Assembly: GCA_964488675.1 (NCBI GenBank)
Contig: CAZAWA010000027.1
Span: 1-21,847, forward strand
From: QZKY01 sp964488675
GTDB lineage: Bacteria; Pseudomonadota; Gammaproteobacteria; Burkholderiales; Burkholderiaceae_D
Length of the DNA stretch: 21,847 bases
Direction of reading: 5' to 3'
Shown here in pieces: positions 7,070 through 15,032 of the stretch. The notes beneath the pieces are model-generated. The model saw nothing but the letters and a program-made list of their open reading frames with translations, ran no database searches and was not told where the DNA came from. Made by a program: the position numbers and the translations under genes. The stretch's first letter is position 1. Every line of letters begins with the position of its first letter.

Positions 7070-9889
7070 TCAGACCGCCATCCGTTCCAGTATTTGACCG
7101 CCGCCGAAACTGACCTGTTGAGGCGCAACGCCCCCCGGCGACACGCGCACCGCGCAGTACTTGAACTCCGGAATTTTGGCCACCGGATCGAGCGCAGCGT
7201 TGGTCACGCGATTGATCGCTGCTTCGTAGTAACAGAACGGAACGAAGACTGCGCCTCGTGGCGTGCCTTCATCTGCCCGTGCATACAGCGCCACCTGACC
7301 GCGCCGCGATTCGATCGTGATCAGCTCGCCCGGCTTGACGCCAAAGTCTTCCATATCGAGCGGATGCACCAATGCAACCGGATCGGGTTCCAGCGCGTCG
7401 AGCACGCCGGAACGGCGCGTCATGCTGCCGGTATGCCAGTGTTCCAATTGGCGGCCAGTAATCAGCACGACGGGATATTCCTCGTCCGGCCTTTCGTTTG
7501 CCGGAATCACATCGGCTGGCACGAAGCGCGCACGGCCGGTCTGCGTCGGGAAGGATTTGACGAAGATGACCGGCTCGCCCGGATCGCCTTCGTGCGGGCA
7601 GGGATAGGTGACGGAGCCGCGGCTTAACAACCTGCCCCAGGTGACGCCCCCAATGCTGGGCATGATGCGACGCATTTCGTCGAACACATCGGAAACATCG
7701 CCATAATGCCATTCCAGCCCCAGTCGTGCAGCGAGCTGCTGGATGATCCAGATATCCTGACGCGCATCGCCCGGCGGATCGATAGCCTGACGGCCAAGCT
7801 GCAACAGGCGATCGGTATTGGTGAACGAGCCAGTCTTTTCCGGGAAGGCCGAAGCCGGAAGGATCACATCGGCAAGGTACGCCGTCTCCGTCAGGAAAAT
7901 GTCCTGCACCACCAGGTGATCCAGCGCAGCGATCGATTCGCGCGCATGATTGGCATCCGGATCGGACATCGCGGGATTTTCGCCCATGATGTACATGCCT
8001 CTGATCTCGCCATGATCGATCGCGTGCATTACCTCAACCACGGTCAGACCCGGCTTGTCGTCGAGCGTCATGCCCCAGGCGGCTTCGAACTTGTGGCGAG
8101 CCGCGAGGTTGTCCACGCGCTGGTAGTCCGGGAACATCATCGGGATCAGCCCGGCATCGGACGCACCCTGCACATTGTTCTGGCCGCGCAACGGGTGCAA
8201 GCCCGTGCCGGGCCGGCCGATCTGACCGGTCATCAGCGCCAGGGCAATCAGACAGCGCGCGTTGTCGGTGCCGTGCACATGCTGCGACACGCCCATGCCC
8301 CAGAGAATCATCGATGCGCGCGATGTCGCATACAGTCGCGCGACATATCGGATGGTCTCGGCGTCGATGCCGCAAATTGGCGCCATTTCTTCGGGGCTGT
8401 AGGAATCGACATTCCTGACCAAGTCCTCGTAGCCGATCGTGCGGTTGGAAATGAAATTGCGGTCAACCAGTCCGTCATGCACGATCACATGCATCATCGC
8501 GTTCAGCAGCGCCACATCGGCATCCGGCTTGAACTGCAGGAAGCGGTGCGCCAGGCGCGACAACTCGGTCATGCGCGGATCGGCAACGATCAGTTTCGAG
8601 CCATTGTCGACAGCATTCTTGATCCAGCTCGCGCCAACCGGATGGTTGACTGTCGGATTTGCACCGATCAGAAAAATGACTTCCGCTTTGGTGACATCCA
8701 TCAGCGGGTTGGAGACCGCACCGGAACCGATACCCTCCAGCAGCGCCGAGACCGACGACGCATGGCACATGCGGGTGCAGTGGTCGACATTGTTGCTGCC
8801 GAAGCCGGTGCGCACCAGCTTCTGGAACAGATAGGCCTCTTCGTTGCTGCCCTTGGCGGAACCAAAACCTGCGAGCGAACGCTTGCCGTGCGTGTCGCGA
8901 ATATCCTTTAGCCTGCCGCCCGCAAAATCCAGCGCCTCTTCCCAGGTCGCTTCGCGAAAAACCTGCATGACATTATCCGGATCCATCTCGAACAAGGTAT
9001 TTTTCGGCGGCGCATCCTTGCGGCGAATCAGCGGCTTGGTCAGGCGCTGTGGATGGTGGGCGTAGTCAAAACCGTAGCGTCCCTTCACGCACAGGCGCCT
9101 GTGGTTCGCTGGGCCATCGCGACCTTCGACGAACAGAATCTTGTTGTCCTTGACATTGTAGGTAAGCTGGCAGCCCACGCCGCAGAACGGGCACAACGAA
9201 TCGACCTTCTTGTCCGGAATGGTCAGCGCGACTTCGCGTGCCGGCATCAGTGCACCAGTCGGACACGCTTGCACGCATTCACCGCAGGCAACGCAGGTCG
9301 ATGCCCCCATCGGATCGTCCATGTCGAACACGATCTTCACCTGATCGCCGCTGAATGCCAGACCGATCACGCCGTTAACCTGCTCCTCGCGGCACGCCCG
9401 CACGCAGCGAGTGCACTGGATGCAGGCGCCTAGATTCACCGCAATTGCCGGGTGAGACAAGTCGTGCGCCACCGCTTCGCGGGAACCGAAACGAGGCTTA
9501 CCTACTTGCAGCTTTGTCGCCCACTTGTCGACCTCGTTGTTCAGCGTGTAATGCGCCTCCGGCATGTTCGATTTAAGCAGTTCCACCACCATGCGCTGCG
9601 ACTTCACCGCGCGCGCATTGTTGGAGATGACCTCCATCCCTTCTCGCGGGTTGCGGCAGCATGACGGCGCCAGCACCCGCTCGCCCCGAATCTCTACCAC
9701 ACACGAACGGCAGTTGCCCGCCGTATCGAGCGAGTCCTGATAGCACAGACGGGGAATCTCCACGCCCTCCCGCTGTGCAACCTCCAGGATGGTTTCCGTT
9801 TCCTTGCAAGTCACGGCTTTCCCGTTCAACCGGAAGGTGACTTTCTTGGCATCTTGCTGCTTGATTTCGTTTCGGGTTATCGCATTCAT
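7070..9889 (-). CDS. fdsA: NAD-linked formate dehydrogenase, catalytic alpha subunit
   Basis: This 939-residue subunit oxidises formate to CO2 at a molybdenum or tungsten bis-MGD centre in the cytoplasm. Domain order: a [2Fe-2S] ferredoxin-like N terminus (Cys49, 60, 63, 77); a NuoG-like linker; two 4Fe-4S clusters (Cys156/159/162/166 and Cys199/202/205/209); the fourth iron-sulfur motif CPFCGVGC at 233-240 with Cys267; then the molybdopterin oxidoreductase domain and a C-terminal MGD-binding domain. The catalytic pair is Cys375-His376 in DHCTRMCHASSV, so this is the cysteine rather than the selenocysteine form. The start is supported by a GAGAGA ribosome-binding site. The gene lies 32 bases after the beta-subunit gene. 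Closest in organisation to FdsA and Methylobacterium Fdh1A; the choice of molybdenum or tungsten cannot be read from the sequence. Confidence 0.95.
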   Translation of the reverse strand: MNAITRNEIKQQDAKKVTFRLNGKAVTCKETETILEVAQREGVEIPRLCYQDSLDTAGNCRSCVVEIRGERVLAPSCCRNPREGMEVISNNARAVKSQRMVVELLKSNMPEAHYTLNNEVDKWATKLQVGKPRFGSREAVAHDLSHPAIAVNLGACIQCTRCVRACREEQVNGVIGLAFSGDQVKIVFDMDDPMGASTCVACGECVQACPTGALMPAREVALTIPDKKVDSLCPFCGVGCQLTYNVKDNKILFVEGRDGPANHRRLCVKGRYGFDYAHHPQRLTKPLIRRKDAPPKNTLFEMDPDNVMQVFREATWEEALDFAGGRLKDIRDTHGKRSLAGFGSAKGSNEEAYLFQKLVRTGFGSNNVDHCTRMCHASSVSALLEGIGSGAVSNPLMDVTKAEVIFLIGANPTVNHPVGASWIKNAVDNGSKLIVADPRMTELSRLAHRFLQFKPDADVALLNAMMHVIVHDGLVDRNFISNRTIGYEDLVRNVDSYSPEEMAPICGIDAETIRYVARLYATSRASMILWGMGVSQHVHGTDNARCLIALALMTGQIGRPGTGLHPLRGQNNVQGASDAGLIPMMFPDYQRVDNLAARHKFEAAWGMTLDDKPGLTVVEVMHAIDHGEIRGMYIMGENPAMSDPDANHARESIAALDHLVVQDIFLTETAYLADVILPASAFPEKTGSFTNTDRLLQLGRQAIDPPGDARQDIWIIQQLAARLGLEWHYGDVSDVFDEMRRIMPSIGGVTWGRLLSRGSVTYPCPHEGDPGEPVIFVKSFPTQTGRARFVPADVIPANERPDEEYPVVLITGRQLEHWHTGSMTRRSGVLDALEPDPVALVHPLDMEDFGVKPGELITIESRRGQVALYARADEGTPRGAVFVPFCYYEAAINRVTNAALDPVAKIPEFKYCAVRVSPGGVAPQQVSFGGGQILERMAV

Positions 9890-9921
9890 GTTGTTCTCTC
9901 AACGGTCTGACAAGGCAAGAC

Positions 9922-11619
9922 TTACTTCAATTCATCCGGGAAGTACTTGATTACGCAATCGAAGTTGTTCGGCGCAGCCTGACCCAGACCGCAAATCGAG
10001 GCGTCACGCATCACGCCAGACAAATCCTGCAAGAGCCGCACGTCCCACTTGTCTTCATTGAGCAAATCAAGCGATTTGCTGGTGCCTTCGCGGCAGGGCG
10101 TGCACTGGCCGCAGGATTCATGCTTGAAAAAATTCATCGTGTTGCGCGCAGCATTGACCGCCGTGTCCTTGTCGGACAACACGATCACAGCCGCCGAACC
10201 AATGAAACAGTCGTACGCCTGCAGCAAACCAAAATCAAGCGGAATGTCACCCATCGTCGCGGGCAGTATGCCGCCGGACGCGCCACCCGGCAGGTAGGCA
10301 TAGAACTTGTGGCCATCCTGCATGCCGCCGCAATATTCGTTGATCAGTTCCGTCACGGTGATGCCGGATGGCGCGAGTTTCATGCCTGGATCCCTGACGC
10401 GTCCGGAAACGGAGAACGAGCGCAAACCCTTGCTGCCGTGCCGCCCCTGCGAAATGAACCAGGCCGTGCCGCGCTCAAGGATTTCGCGCACCCAGTGCAG
10501 CGTTTCGAAATTGTGCTCCAGCGTCGGACGGCCGAACAATCCAACTTGCGCCACATATGGCGGTCGCAGTCGCGGCATGCCGCGCTTGCCTTCGATCGAC
10601 TCGATCATCGCGGATTCTTCGCCGCAGATATATGCCCCCGCACCGCGCCGCAGATGAATTGTCGGCATTTCCGCGATCGGCGGATCGGCTTTCAGTTTAT
10701 CCAGTTCGGACTCCAGCAGCGCACGACAGCCATGGTATTCGTCGCGCAGGTAAATGTAGATTTCATCGATGCCAACCGCCCACGCCGCGATCAACATGCC
10801 CTCCATGAAGCGGTGCGGGTCGCGCTCCAGATAGTAGCGATCCTTGAAGGTACCGGGTTCGCCTTCGTCAATGTTCACCGCCATCAGGCGCGGTCCCTCC
10901 TCATTGCGAACGATGTTCCACTTGCGTCCCGCCGGAAAGCCGGCGCCACCCATGCCACGCAGGTCGGAATGTTCCATCATCTTGAAAACGGAATCGATGT
11001 CACGGTGGCCGGCGACACAATCCTGCAACAGCTTGTAGCCGCCCTTCGACTGGTATTCCATATAATCGATATAGGGCTCCGGCTCGTGCGTGAAATGGCC
11101 GGACGCAACCGCCTCCTCGACCGTGGCTATGGTCGCGCGTTTGACAGGGCGCTGGCCAACAACCACCGCCGGCGCATCCTCGCAGCGGCCAATACACGGC
11201 GCGGGGATCACACGAACTTCCTTGCCCAGAATTGTCGGCAACTTGGCGAGCAAATCCTTGGCGCCCGCCATTTCGCAGGAAAGGCTCTCGCATACGCGCA
11301 CCGTAATTGCGGGCGGCGGCGCTTCACCCTCTTTTACCACCTCGAAATGGTGATAGAAAGTCGCCACTTCATATACCTCAGCCTGGGGGATGCGCATTTC
11401 CTGAGCCAGAGCGGCCAGATGCGGGGCCGGCAGATGCCCGAAGTGATCGTTGATGACATGCAGGTGCTCGATCAGCAAATCCCGCTGGCGGGACGCATCG
11501 CCCAGCAGCGCCTGCACCTCAACCAGCGCCTGGGTATCGACCCTGCGCCCCTTGGGCGCTTCCCGCTTGCGCTGCTTGCTTGCCCCTTCAACCACTATCG
11601 GAATAATCCTTTGACTCAT
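9922..11619 (-). CDS. NAD-linked formate dehydrogenase beta subunit, fused NuoE/NuoF type
   Basis: This 565-residue diaphorase subunit passes electrons from the alpha subunit to NAD+. It fuses two domains that are separate proteins (FdsG and FdsB) in Cupriavidus-type enzymes. The NuoE-like part (about 25-160) has [2Fe-2S] ligands Cys110, 115, 142 and 146. The NuoF-like part (about 180-565) has the FMN/NADH glycine-rich segment RGMGGAGFPAGRKW (221-234), GAGAYICGEE (326-335) and a 4Fe-4S motif SCGQCTPCREG (Cys503/506/509) with Cys543. I chose the ATG at 11619 (MSQRIIPIVV): the open frame continues 49 codons upstream, but that stretch reads as promoter DNA. It is the first gene of the fdh operon. 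The same fusion occurs in the Fdh1B subunit of Methylobacterium extorquens, a tungsten enzyme. Confidence 0.93.
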   Translation of the reverse strand: MSQRIIPIVVEGASKQRKREAPKGRRVDTQALVEVQALLGDASRQRDLLIEHLHVINDHFGHLPAPHLAALAQEMRIPQAEVYEVATFYHHFEVVKEGEAPPPAITVRVCESLSCEMAGAKDLLAKLPTILGKEVRVIPAPCIGRCEDAPAVVVGQRPVKRATIATVEEAVASGHFTHEPEPYIDYMEYQSKGGYKLLQDCVAGHRDIDSVFKMMEHSDLRGMGGAGFPAGRKWNIVRNEEGPRLMAVNIDEGEPGTFKDRYYLERDPHRFMEGMLIAAWAVGIDEIYIYLRDEYHGCRALLESELDKLKADPPIAEMPTIHLRRGAGAYICGEESAMIESIEGKRGMPRLRPPYVAQVGLFGRPTLEHNFETLHWVREILERGTAWFISQGRHGSKGLRSFSVSGRVRDPGMKLAPSGITVTELINEYCGGMQDGHKFYAYLPGGASGGILPATMGDIPLDFGLLQAYDCFIGSAAVIVLSDKDTAVNAARNTMNFFKHESCGQCTPCREGTSKSLDLLNEDKWDVRLLQDLSGVMRDASICGLGQAAPNNFDCVIKYFPDELK

Positions 11620-11753
11620 GTCGACCCCATAAGAAACCGACCTCGCAAGCGATAGTCGGCTGATATACGAAAACCCCGAATAACTGATCAACACACGCCT
11701 TATCACTTCGGCAGTGCCGTTCCAAACAACGATGCCATTTGGTTCGTTGATGA

Positions 11754-11794
11754 ATTGTAATGCCAAACAAAAAAGTGCGTTGGATTCAGATCAA
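11754..11794 (-). promoter_or_regulatory. Predicted FNR/Anr-type promoter of the fdh operon
   Basis: On the minus strand, TTGATCTGAATCCA (11794 to 11781) matches the FNR consensus TTGAT-N4-ATCAA in 9 of 10 defined positions. TACAAT (11759 to 11754) is a good -10 hexamer, and no recognisable -35 exists. If transcription starts near 11747, the FNR-like site is centred at about -40.5, the position typical of class II activation. The leader would be about 128 bases. This is a prediction from pattern and spacing only. Confidence 0.45.
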
Positions 11795-11820
11795 GGATTC
11801 CCTATGCCGCAAATGGACAA

Positions 11821-11853
11821 ATAAAAACCGCCCGCAGGTTTCCCTGCGGGCGG
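11821..11853 (-). terminator. Rho-independent terminator of the OFA transporter gene
   Basis: A perfect 11-pair GC-rich stem (CCGCCCGCAGG and CCTGCGGGCGG) with a four-base loop is followed on the minus strand by TTTTTAT. It lies 38 bases after the transporter stop codon and separates that gene from the fdh operon, so the two are distinct transcription units. Confidence 0.93.
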
Positions 11854-11890
11854 CTTGCCTTGCTGCGAGCCAGCGAGCTGGCTTGAGATA

Positions 11891-13552
11891 TTAAGAAAAC
11901 ATCTTGACTGTCTGAAGCGCAGTCTGCCAGATGCCGTAAGACATCGGGATCAGAACAACGAGCCAGGCGCCAATCAGCTTGCCAGCAGAAGTCGGCTTGC
12001 TTACCCGAACATCTCCGGATGCCTGTGCCGCTGCGACTTTCTCATACAGCGCCGCCTGATTGGCTGCCACTTCCGCTTCGCTCATGTGGTGCTTGGTGGG
12101 TACCGCACGAACCAGCATGGTGCAAATGAAGCCAACAACCAGGAAACAGGCCATGATGTACAGCGTGACGCTGTAAGCCTGTGCCTTGGGTACGCCAGCA
12201 TTAATCTGGGAGTCGCGCATCAGGTTGATGATCAGCGGGCTGACCAGACCGGCACAGGACCAGGCTGTCAGCAAGCGACCGTGGATCGCGCCGACAAACT
12301 GGGTGCCAAACAGGTCAGCCAGATAAGCCGGAATCGTTGCAAAGCCGCCGCCGTAGAAGGTCAGACAGACGCAAACTGCGGCCAGGAACATAACCAGATT
12401 CAGGCCGGCTGCCAGCGTCGGCAGCGAAGCGTACAGAAGTGCGCCACCGAGGAAGAAGATGAGGTAAGTCATCCTGCGACCAATGATGTCGGACAGCGAT
12501 GCCCAGAAGAGACGGCCGGCAATGTTAAACAGTGACAGCAAACCGGCAAAACCGGCAGCGATGGTCGCCACCTGACCGCGTTGTGCAGCAGTCAACGAGT
12601 CATACGGCACGCCCGGCAAGCCGATCAGGTTACCGGCAAACACCTCCTGCAGCAATGGCGAAGCCATGCCGATCACGCCGATGCCAGCAGATACATTCAG
12701 GAACAGCATCGCCCAGCAAAGCCAGAACGACAGTGTCTTCATCGACTGGTTGGTGCCGACATTGAACGCGCTGGCTGCAATCAGGCCACCGTGGCCATCA
12801 TCCACCATATTGCCGGTGTTCTTGGGCACATAGCCGGCTGGCACAAAATCAGGCGGAGAAACGCGGATGGAGAATGCGCCCGTCAGCATGAAACAACAGT
12901 AAACAATGCCTAGCGTCAGGAAGGTTTGCCACACACCGGTGGTGGTCGGGGTGGAATACATGTTCATCAGCCAGTTTGCAAGCGGTGCGCCAATCATGGC
13001 GCCGCCGCCAAAGCCGCCGATTGCAAAACCGGTCGACATGCCGACACGATCCGGGAACCATTTAATCAGCGTTGAAACCGGCGTGATGTAGCCGAGGCCC
13101 AGGCCGATACCGCCAATCACAGCGCCCAGCCAGATGATCCAGAGCTGGTGGGTGAAGCTGCCAATCGATGCCATCAGCATGAAGCTGACCCAGCAGGTGC
13201 AGGAAACCACAGCGCACTTGCGCGGGCCGACATGCTCAAGCCAGTTGCCCAAAACCGCCGTGGTCGCACCAAGCATGAAGAACAGGATCGCGAAAACCGT
13301 GCTGGCCATCGTGACCTGCCAGTCGCAAGTGGTGGTAAAGAGCTGACCAAGAAAGCCGACATCCGCCGGGCAGGTAATCGCTTTGCCCAGGCCTTTTTCG
13401 AGGCCCAGCATGCGGGACATCGGCAGCCAGAATACGGACATGCCGTAGCCCATGCCGATGCACAGGTGAATCATAAGGGCGGTTGCAGGAACCATCCAGC
13501 GGTTGAAGCCTTCGCCCGCAATGGTGTATTCCTTGCCGAGACGCTTAAACAT
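11891..13552 (-). CDS. MFS transporter, oxalate/formate antiporter (OFA) family
   Basis: This 553-residue inner-membrane protein shows about 12 hydrophobic segments. OFA/MFS features include LGNWLEHVGPRK (101-112, the loop 2-3 motif region), GGIGLGLGYITPVSTLIKWFPDRVGMSTG (147-175, long conserved OFA segment) and the second-half repeat NIAGRLFWASLSDIIGRR (343-360). The loop after TM1 is long and holds two cysteines (Cys61, Cys76). The C terminus has an extra hydrophobic helix (about 525-543) after a soluble linker. The start MFKRLGKEY is set by TTGGAGAG about 8 bases before the ATG; the upstream extension of 29 codons is not credible. With formate dehydrogenase next door, formate import or oxalate/formate exchange is the likely job; the substrate is inferred from context. 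Confidence 0.9.
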   Translation of the reverse strand: MFKRLGKEYTIAGEGFNRWMVPATALMIHLCIGMGYGMSVFWLPMSRMLGLEKGLGKAITCPADVGFLGQLFTTTCDWQVTMASTVFAILFFMLGATTAVLGNWLEHVGPRKCAVVSCTCWVSFMLMASIGSFTHQLWIIWLGAVIGGIGLGLGYITPVSTLIKWFPDRVGMSTGFAIGGFGGGAMIGAPLANWLMNMYSTPTTTGVWQTFLTLGIVYCCFMLTGAFSIRVSPPDFVPAGYVPKNTGNMVDDGHGGLIAASAFNVGTNQSMKTLSFWLCWAMLFLNVSAGIGVIGMASPLLQEVFAGNLIGLPGVPYDSLTAAQRGQVATIAAGFAGLLSLFNIAGRLFWASLSDIIGRRMTYLIFFLGGALLYASLPTLAAGLNLVMFLAAVCVCLTFYGGGFATIPAYLADLFGTQFVGAIHGRLLTAWSCAGLVSPLIINLMRDSQINAGVPKAQAYSVTLYIMACFLVVGFICTMLVRAVPTKHHMSEAEVAANQAALYEKVAAAQASGDVRVSKPTSAGKLIGAWLVVLIPMSYGIWQTALQTVKMFS

Positions 13553-13654
13553 AATAAATACTCTCCAAGAATAAAAAAAGGAAGACCCCAAAAATGTGCC
13601 CACAACTGCACCAATGAGGCATTCGCACACGAACCCCAAGCTTTACAGAGCGCG

Positions 13655-13724
13655 ATTTTACCACTGGATATTCCTATAGGCTATATGCTATTTTTTGCAT
13701 AAAGTCCGGCCTCAGCGCTACAAT
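13655..13724. promoter_or_regulatory. Divergent promoter region with three CTAT heptads
   Basis: Minus strand: TAAAAT (13660 to 13655), in GGTAAAAT context, is a likely -10 for the transporter, with no good -35. Plus strand: TTGCAT (13695-13700) and TACAAT (13719-13724), 18 bases apart, form a likely promoter of the regulator. Between them lie three tandem heptads CTATAGG, CTATATG and CTATTTT (13674-13694), the first overlapping the palindrome CCTATAGG (13673-13680). They would overlap the -35 region of the transporter and end directly at the -35 of the regulator, a position suited to a shared operator. Confidence 0.45.
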
Positions 13725-13729
13725 GCGCC

Positions 13730-14800
13730 ATGTACAAAGTCTCGATTGAACCCCACTGGCGCATCTCTTACGGCAAAAACGCCGCTATCGACACGGCATT
13801 GCTGCTCCGACTGTTGTCAGCCATACAATCTCAGGGGGCTATTTTTCAGGCAGCCAAGACGGTAAACCTGTCATATCGCCATGCCTGGGGGCTTTTGCGC
13901 GAGGCAGAAGAGATTTTTGGCGGAACCTTGCTGGAAAAGCAACGGGGGCGCGGCACCCGCCTGACCCATCTTGCCACCACTCTGCTTTGGGCGGACAAGC
14001 GCATAGCGGCGCGTCTGTCGCCGACGCTGGAGAGTCTTTCCTCCGAACTGGAAACCGAATTGGGCAAAAGTGTGTTGGGGGCGCACAACACCGTGCGCCT
14101 GATCGCGCGCCACGGTTTTGCAGTCGAGGCACTGGTCAAGCGCATCATCGCGGCCGAGGTGCCGGTTGAGTTCCGCTACCTGAGCAGCACCGGCGCCATC
14201 GCCGCGCTGGCAAGGCAGGAGTGCGACCTGGCCGGCTTTCATATTCCGCTGGGCGATTTCGAAGCCGATGCGGTCAGGCGCTTCACTCGCTGGCTGGACC
14301 CGGAGCAACATTGCCTGATTCATCTTGCCATGCTGAACCAGGGTTTGTTCCTTGCGCCCGGCAATCCGAAAAACATTCTTTCGCTGGTTGATCTGGCGCG
14401 CCCGGAGGTGCATTTCGTAAACCGGCAGATCGGTTCCGGCACGCGCATGCTGCTGGAAATGCTGCTGGAAAAAGCTGGCATGCAGCCATACGCAATCAAT
14501 GGTTTCGATACCGAAGAATTCACCCACGCCGCGATCGCTGCCTATATCGCCAGCGGCATGGCCGATGTGGGTTTTGGGGTGGAAACCGCCGCCCGCCGTT
14601 TCGGGCTGGATTTCATCCCGCTGGTGCAGGAACGGTATTTCTTCGCCGCCGAACGCGAAGCGATGCAAAAGCCGCCTCTGAGCGATGTCATCACCATCCT
14701 GCAAAGTGACGACTTCAAAAAGCAGGTCAACCAGCTTGTCGGCTACGACGCCAGCGACACTGGCCGCGTCCTGACCCTCGACGAGGCGTTCGCGCATTAG
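13730..14800 (+). CDS. ModE-like HTH regulator with molybdate-binding-protein-like domain
   Basis: This 356-residue regulator combines an N-terminal LysR/ModE-type winged helix (about 20-90: LLSAIQSQGAIFQAAKTVNL, then SYRHAWGLLREAEEIFGGTL and EKQRGRGTRLT) with a periplasmic-binding-protein-like domain (about 118-345). The latter carries the anion-site pattern NRQIGSGTRMLLE (231-243) found in cytoplasmic homologues of molybdate-binding proteins. Relatives are proposed to respond to molybdate or tungstate. It is divergent from the OFA transporter and adjacent to a molybdenum/tungsten formate dehydrogenase, so it probably controls one or both. The ATG at 13730 has no ribosome-binding site and lies where transcription from the TACAAT box is expected to start, so the mRNA may be leaderless. 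The ligand is inferred, not seen. Confidence 0.85.
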   Translation: MYKVSIEPHWRISYGKNAAIDTALLLRLLSAIQSQGAIFQAAKTVNLSYRHAWGLLREAEEIFGGTLLEKQRGRGTRLTHLATTLLWADKRIAARLSPTLESLSSELETELGKSVLGAHNTVRLIARHGFAVEALVKRIIAAEVPVEFRYLSSTGAIAALARQECDLAGFHIPLGDFEADAVRRFTRWLDPEQHCLIHLAMLNQGLFLAPGNPKNILSLVDLARPEVHFVNRQIGSGTRMLLEMLLEKAGMQPYAINGFDTEEFTHAAIAAYIASGMADVGFGVETAARRFGLDFIPLVQERYFFAAEREAMQKPPLSDVITILQSDDFKKQVNQLVGYDASDTGRVLTLDEAFAH

Positions 14801-14834
14801 ACAGCGTGCCGCCCCGCTTAACTTCCGCAATCTT

Positions 14835-14860
14835 ATAATAACGCGCCGCGTTATTATTTT
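14835..14860 (+). terminator. Possible terminator of the regulator gene
   Basis: A 10-pair stem (ATAATAACGC and GCGTTATTAT) with a three-base loop merges into a TTTT run. It lies 35 bases after the regulator stop. The stem is AT-rich at its base, so it is a weak terminator or could be an operator-like dyad. Confidence 0.45.
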
Positions 14861-14895
14861 GCCCGGAAACGGCCAGGCATCGCCACTTTGAGCAC

Positions 14896-14924
14896 AAAAA
14901 CCCTAAATTTGCACAAATTTTAGG
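14896..14924 (-). terminator. Possible terminator of apbC
   Basis: CCTAAATTTG (14902-14911) and CAAATTTTAGG (14914-14924) form a nearly perfect stem with one bulged base. On the minus strand it is followed by GTTTTTG. It lies about 110 bases after the apbC stop codon. Confidence 0.5.
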
Positions 14925-15032
14925 CAAAAAAGAGCGTCAAATAAGCGAAAAAGCAGGGAGTATGTGCCTATATCTGCCTAATTGCCAGAGCTGACAAGCC
15001 GGATAATAAATGCTCCCGGTGAGTATGTCTTT

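Noticed and set aside
8760..8790. Possible selenocysteine in the formate dehydrogenase catalytic site
   Set aside because: The codon at the active site encodes cysteine (Cys375), so no selenocysteine decoding is needed.
7706..8911. Plus-strand open frame (401 codons) opposite the catalytic subunit
   Set aside because: Antisense shadow of a protein with intact iron-sulfur and catalytic motifs.
10120..11655. Long plus-strand open frame (511 codons) opposite the formate dehydrogenase beta subunit
   Set aside because: Antisense shadow caused by codon bias; the minus-strand frame has all cofactor-binding motifs.
11620..11766. N-terminal extension of 49 residues on the formate dehydrogenase beta subunit
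   Set aside because: The stretch lies downstream of the predicted promoter but has no start signal, and family members begin near MSQRIIPIVV.
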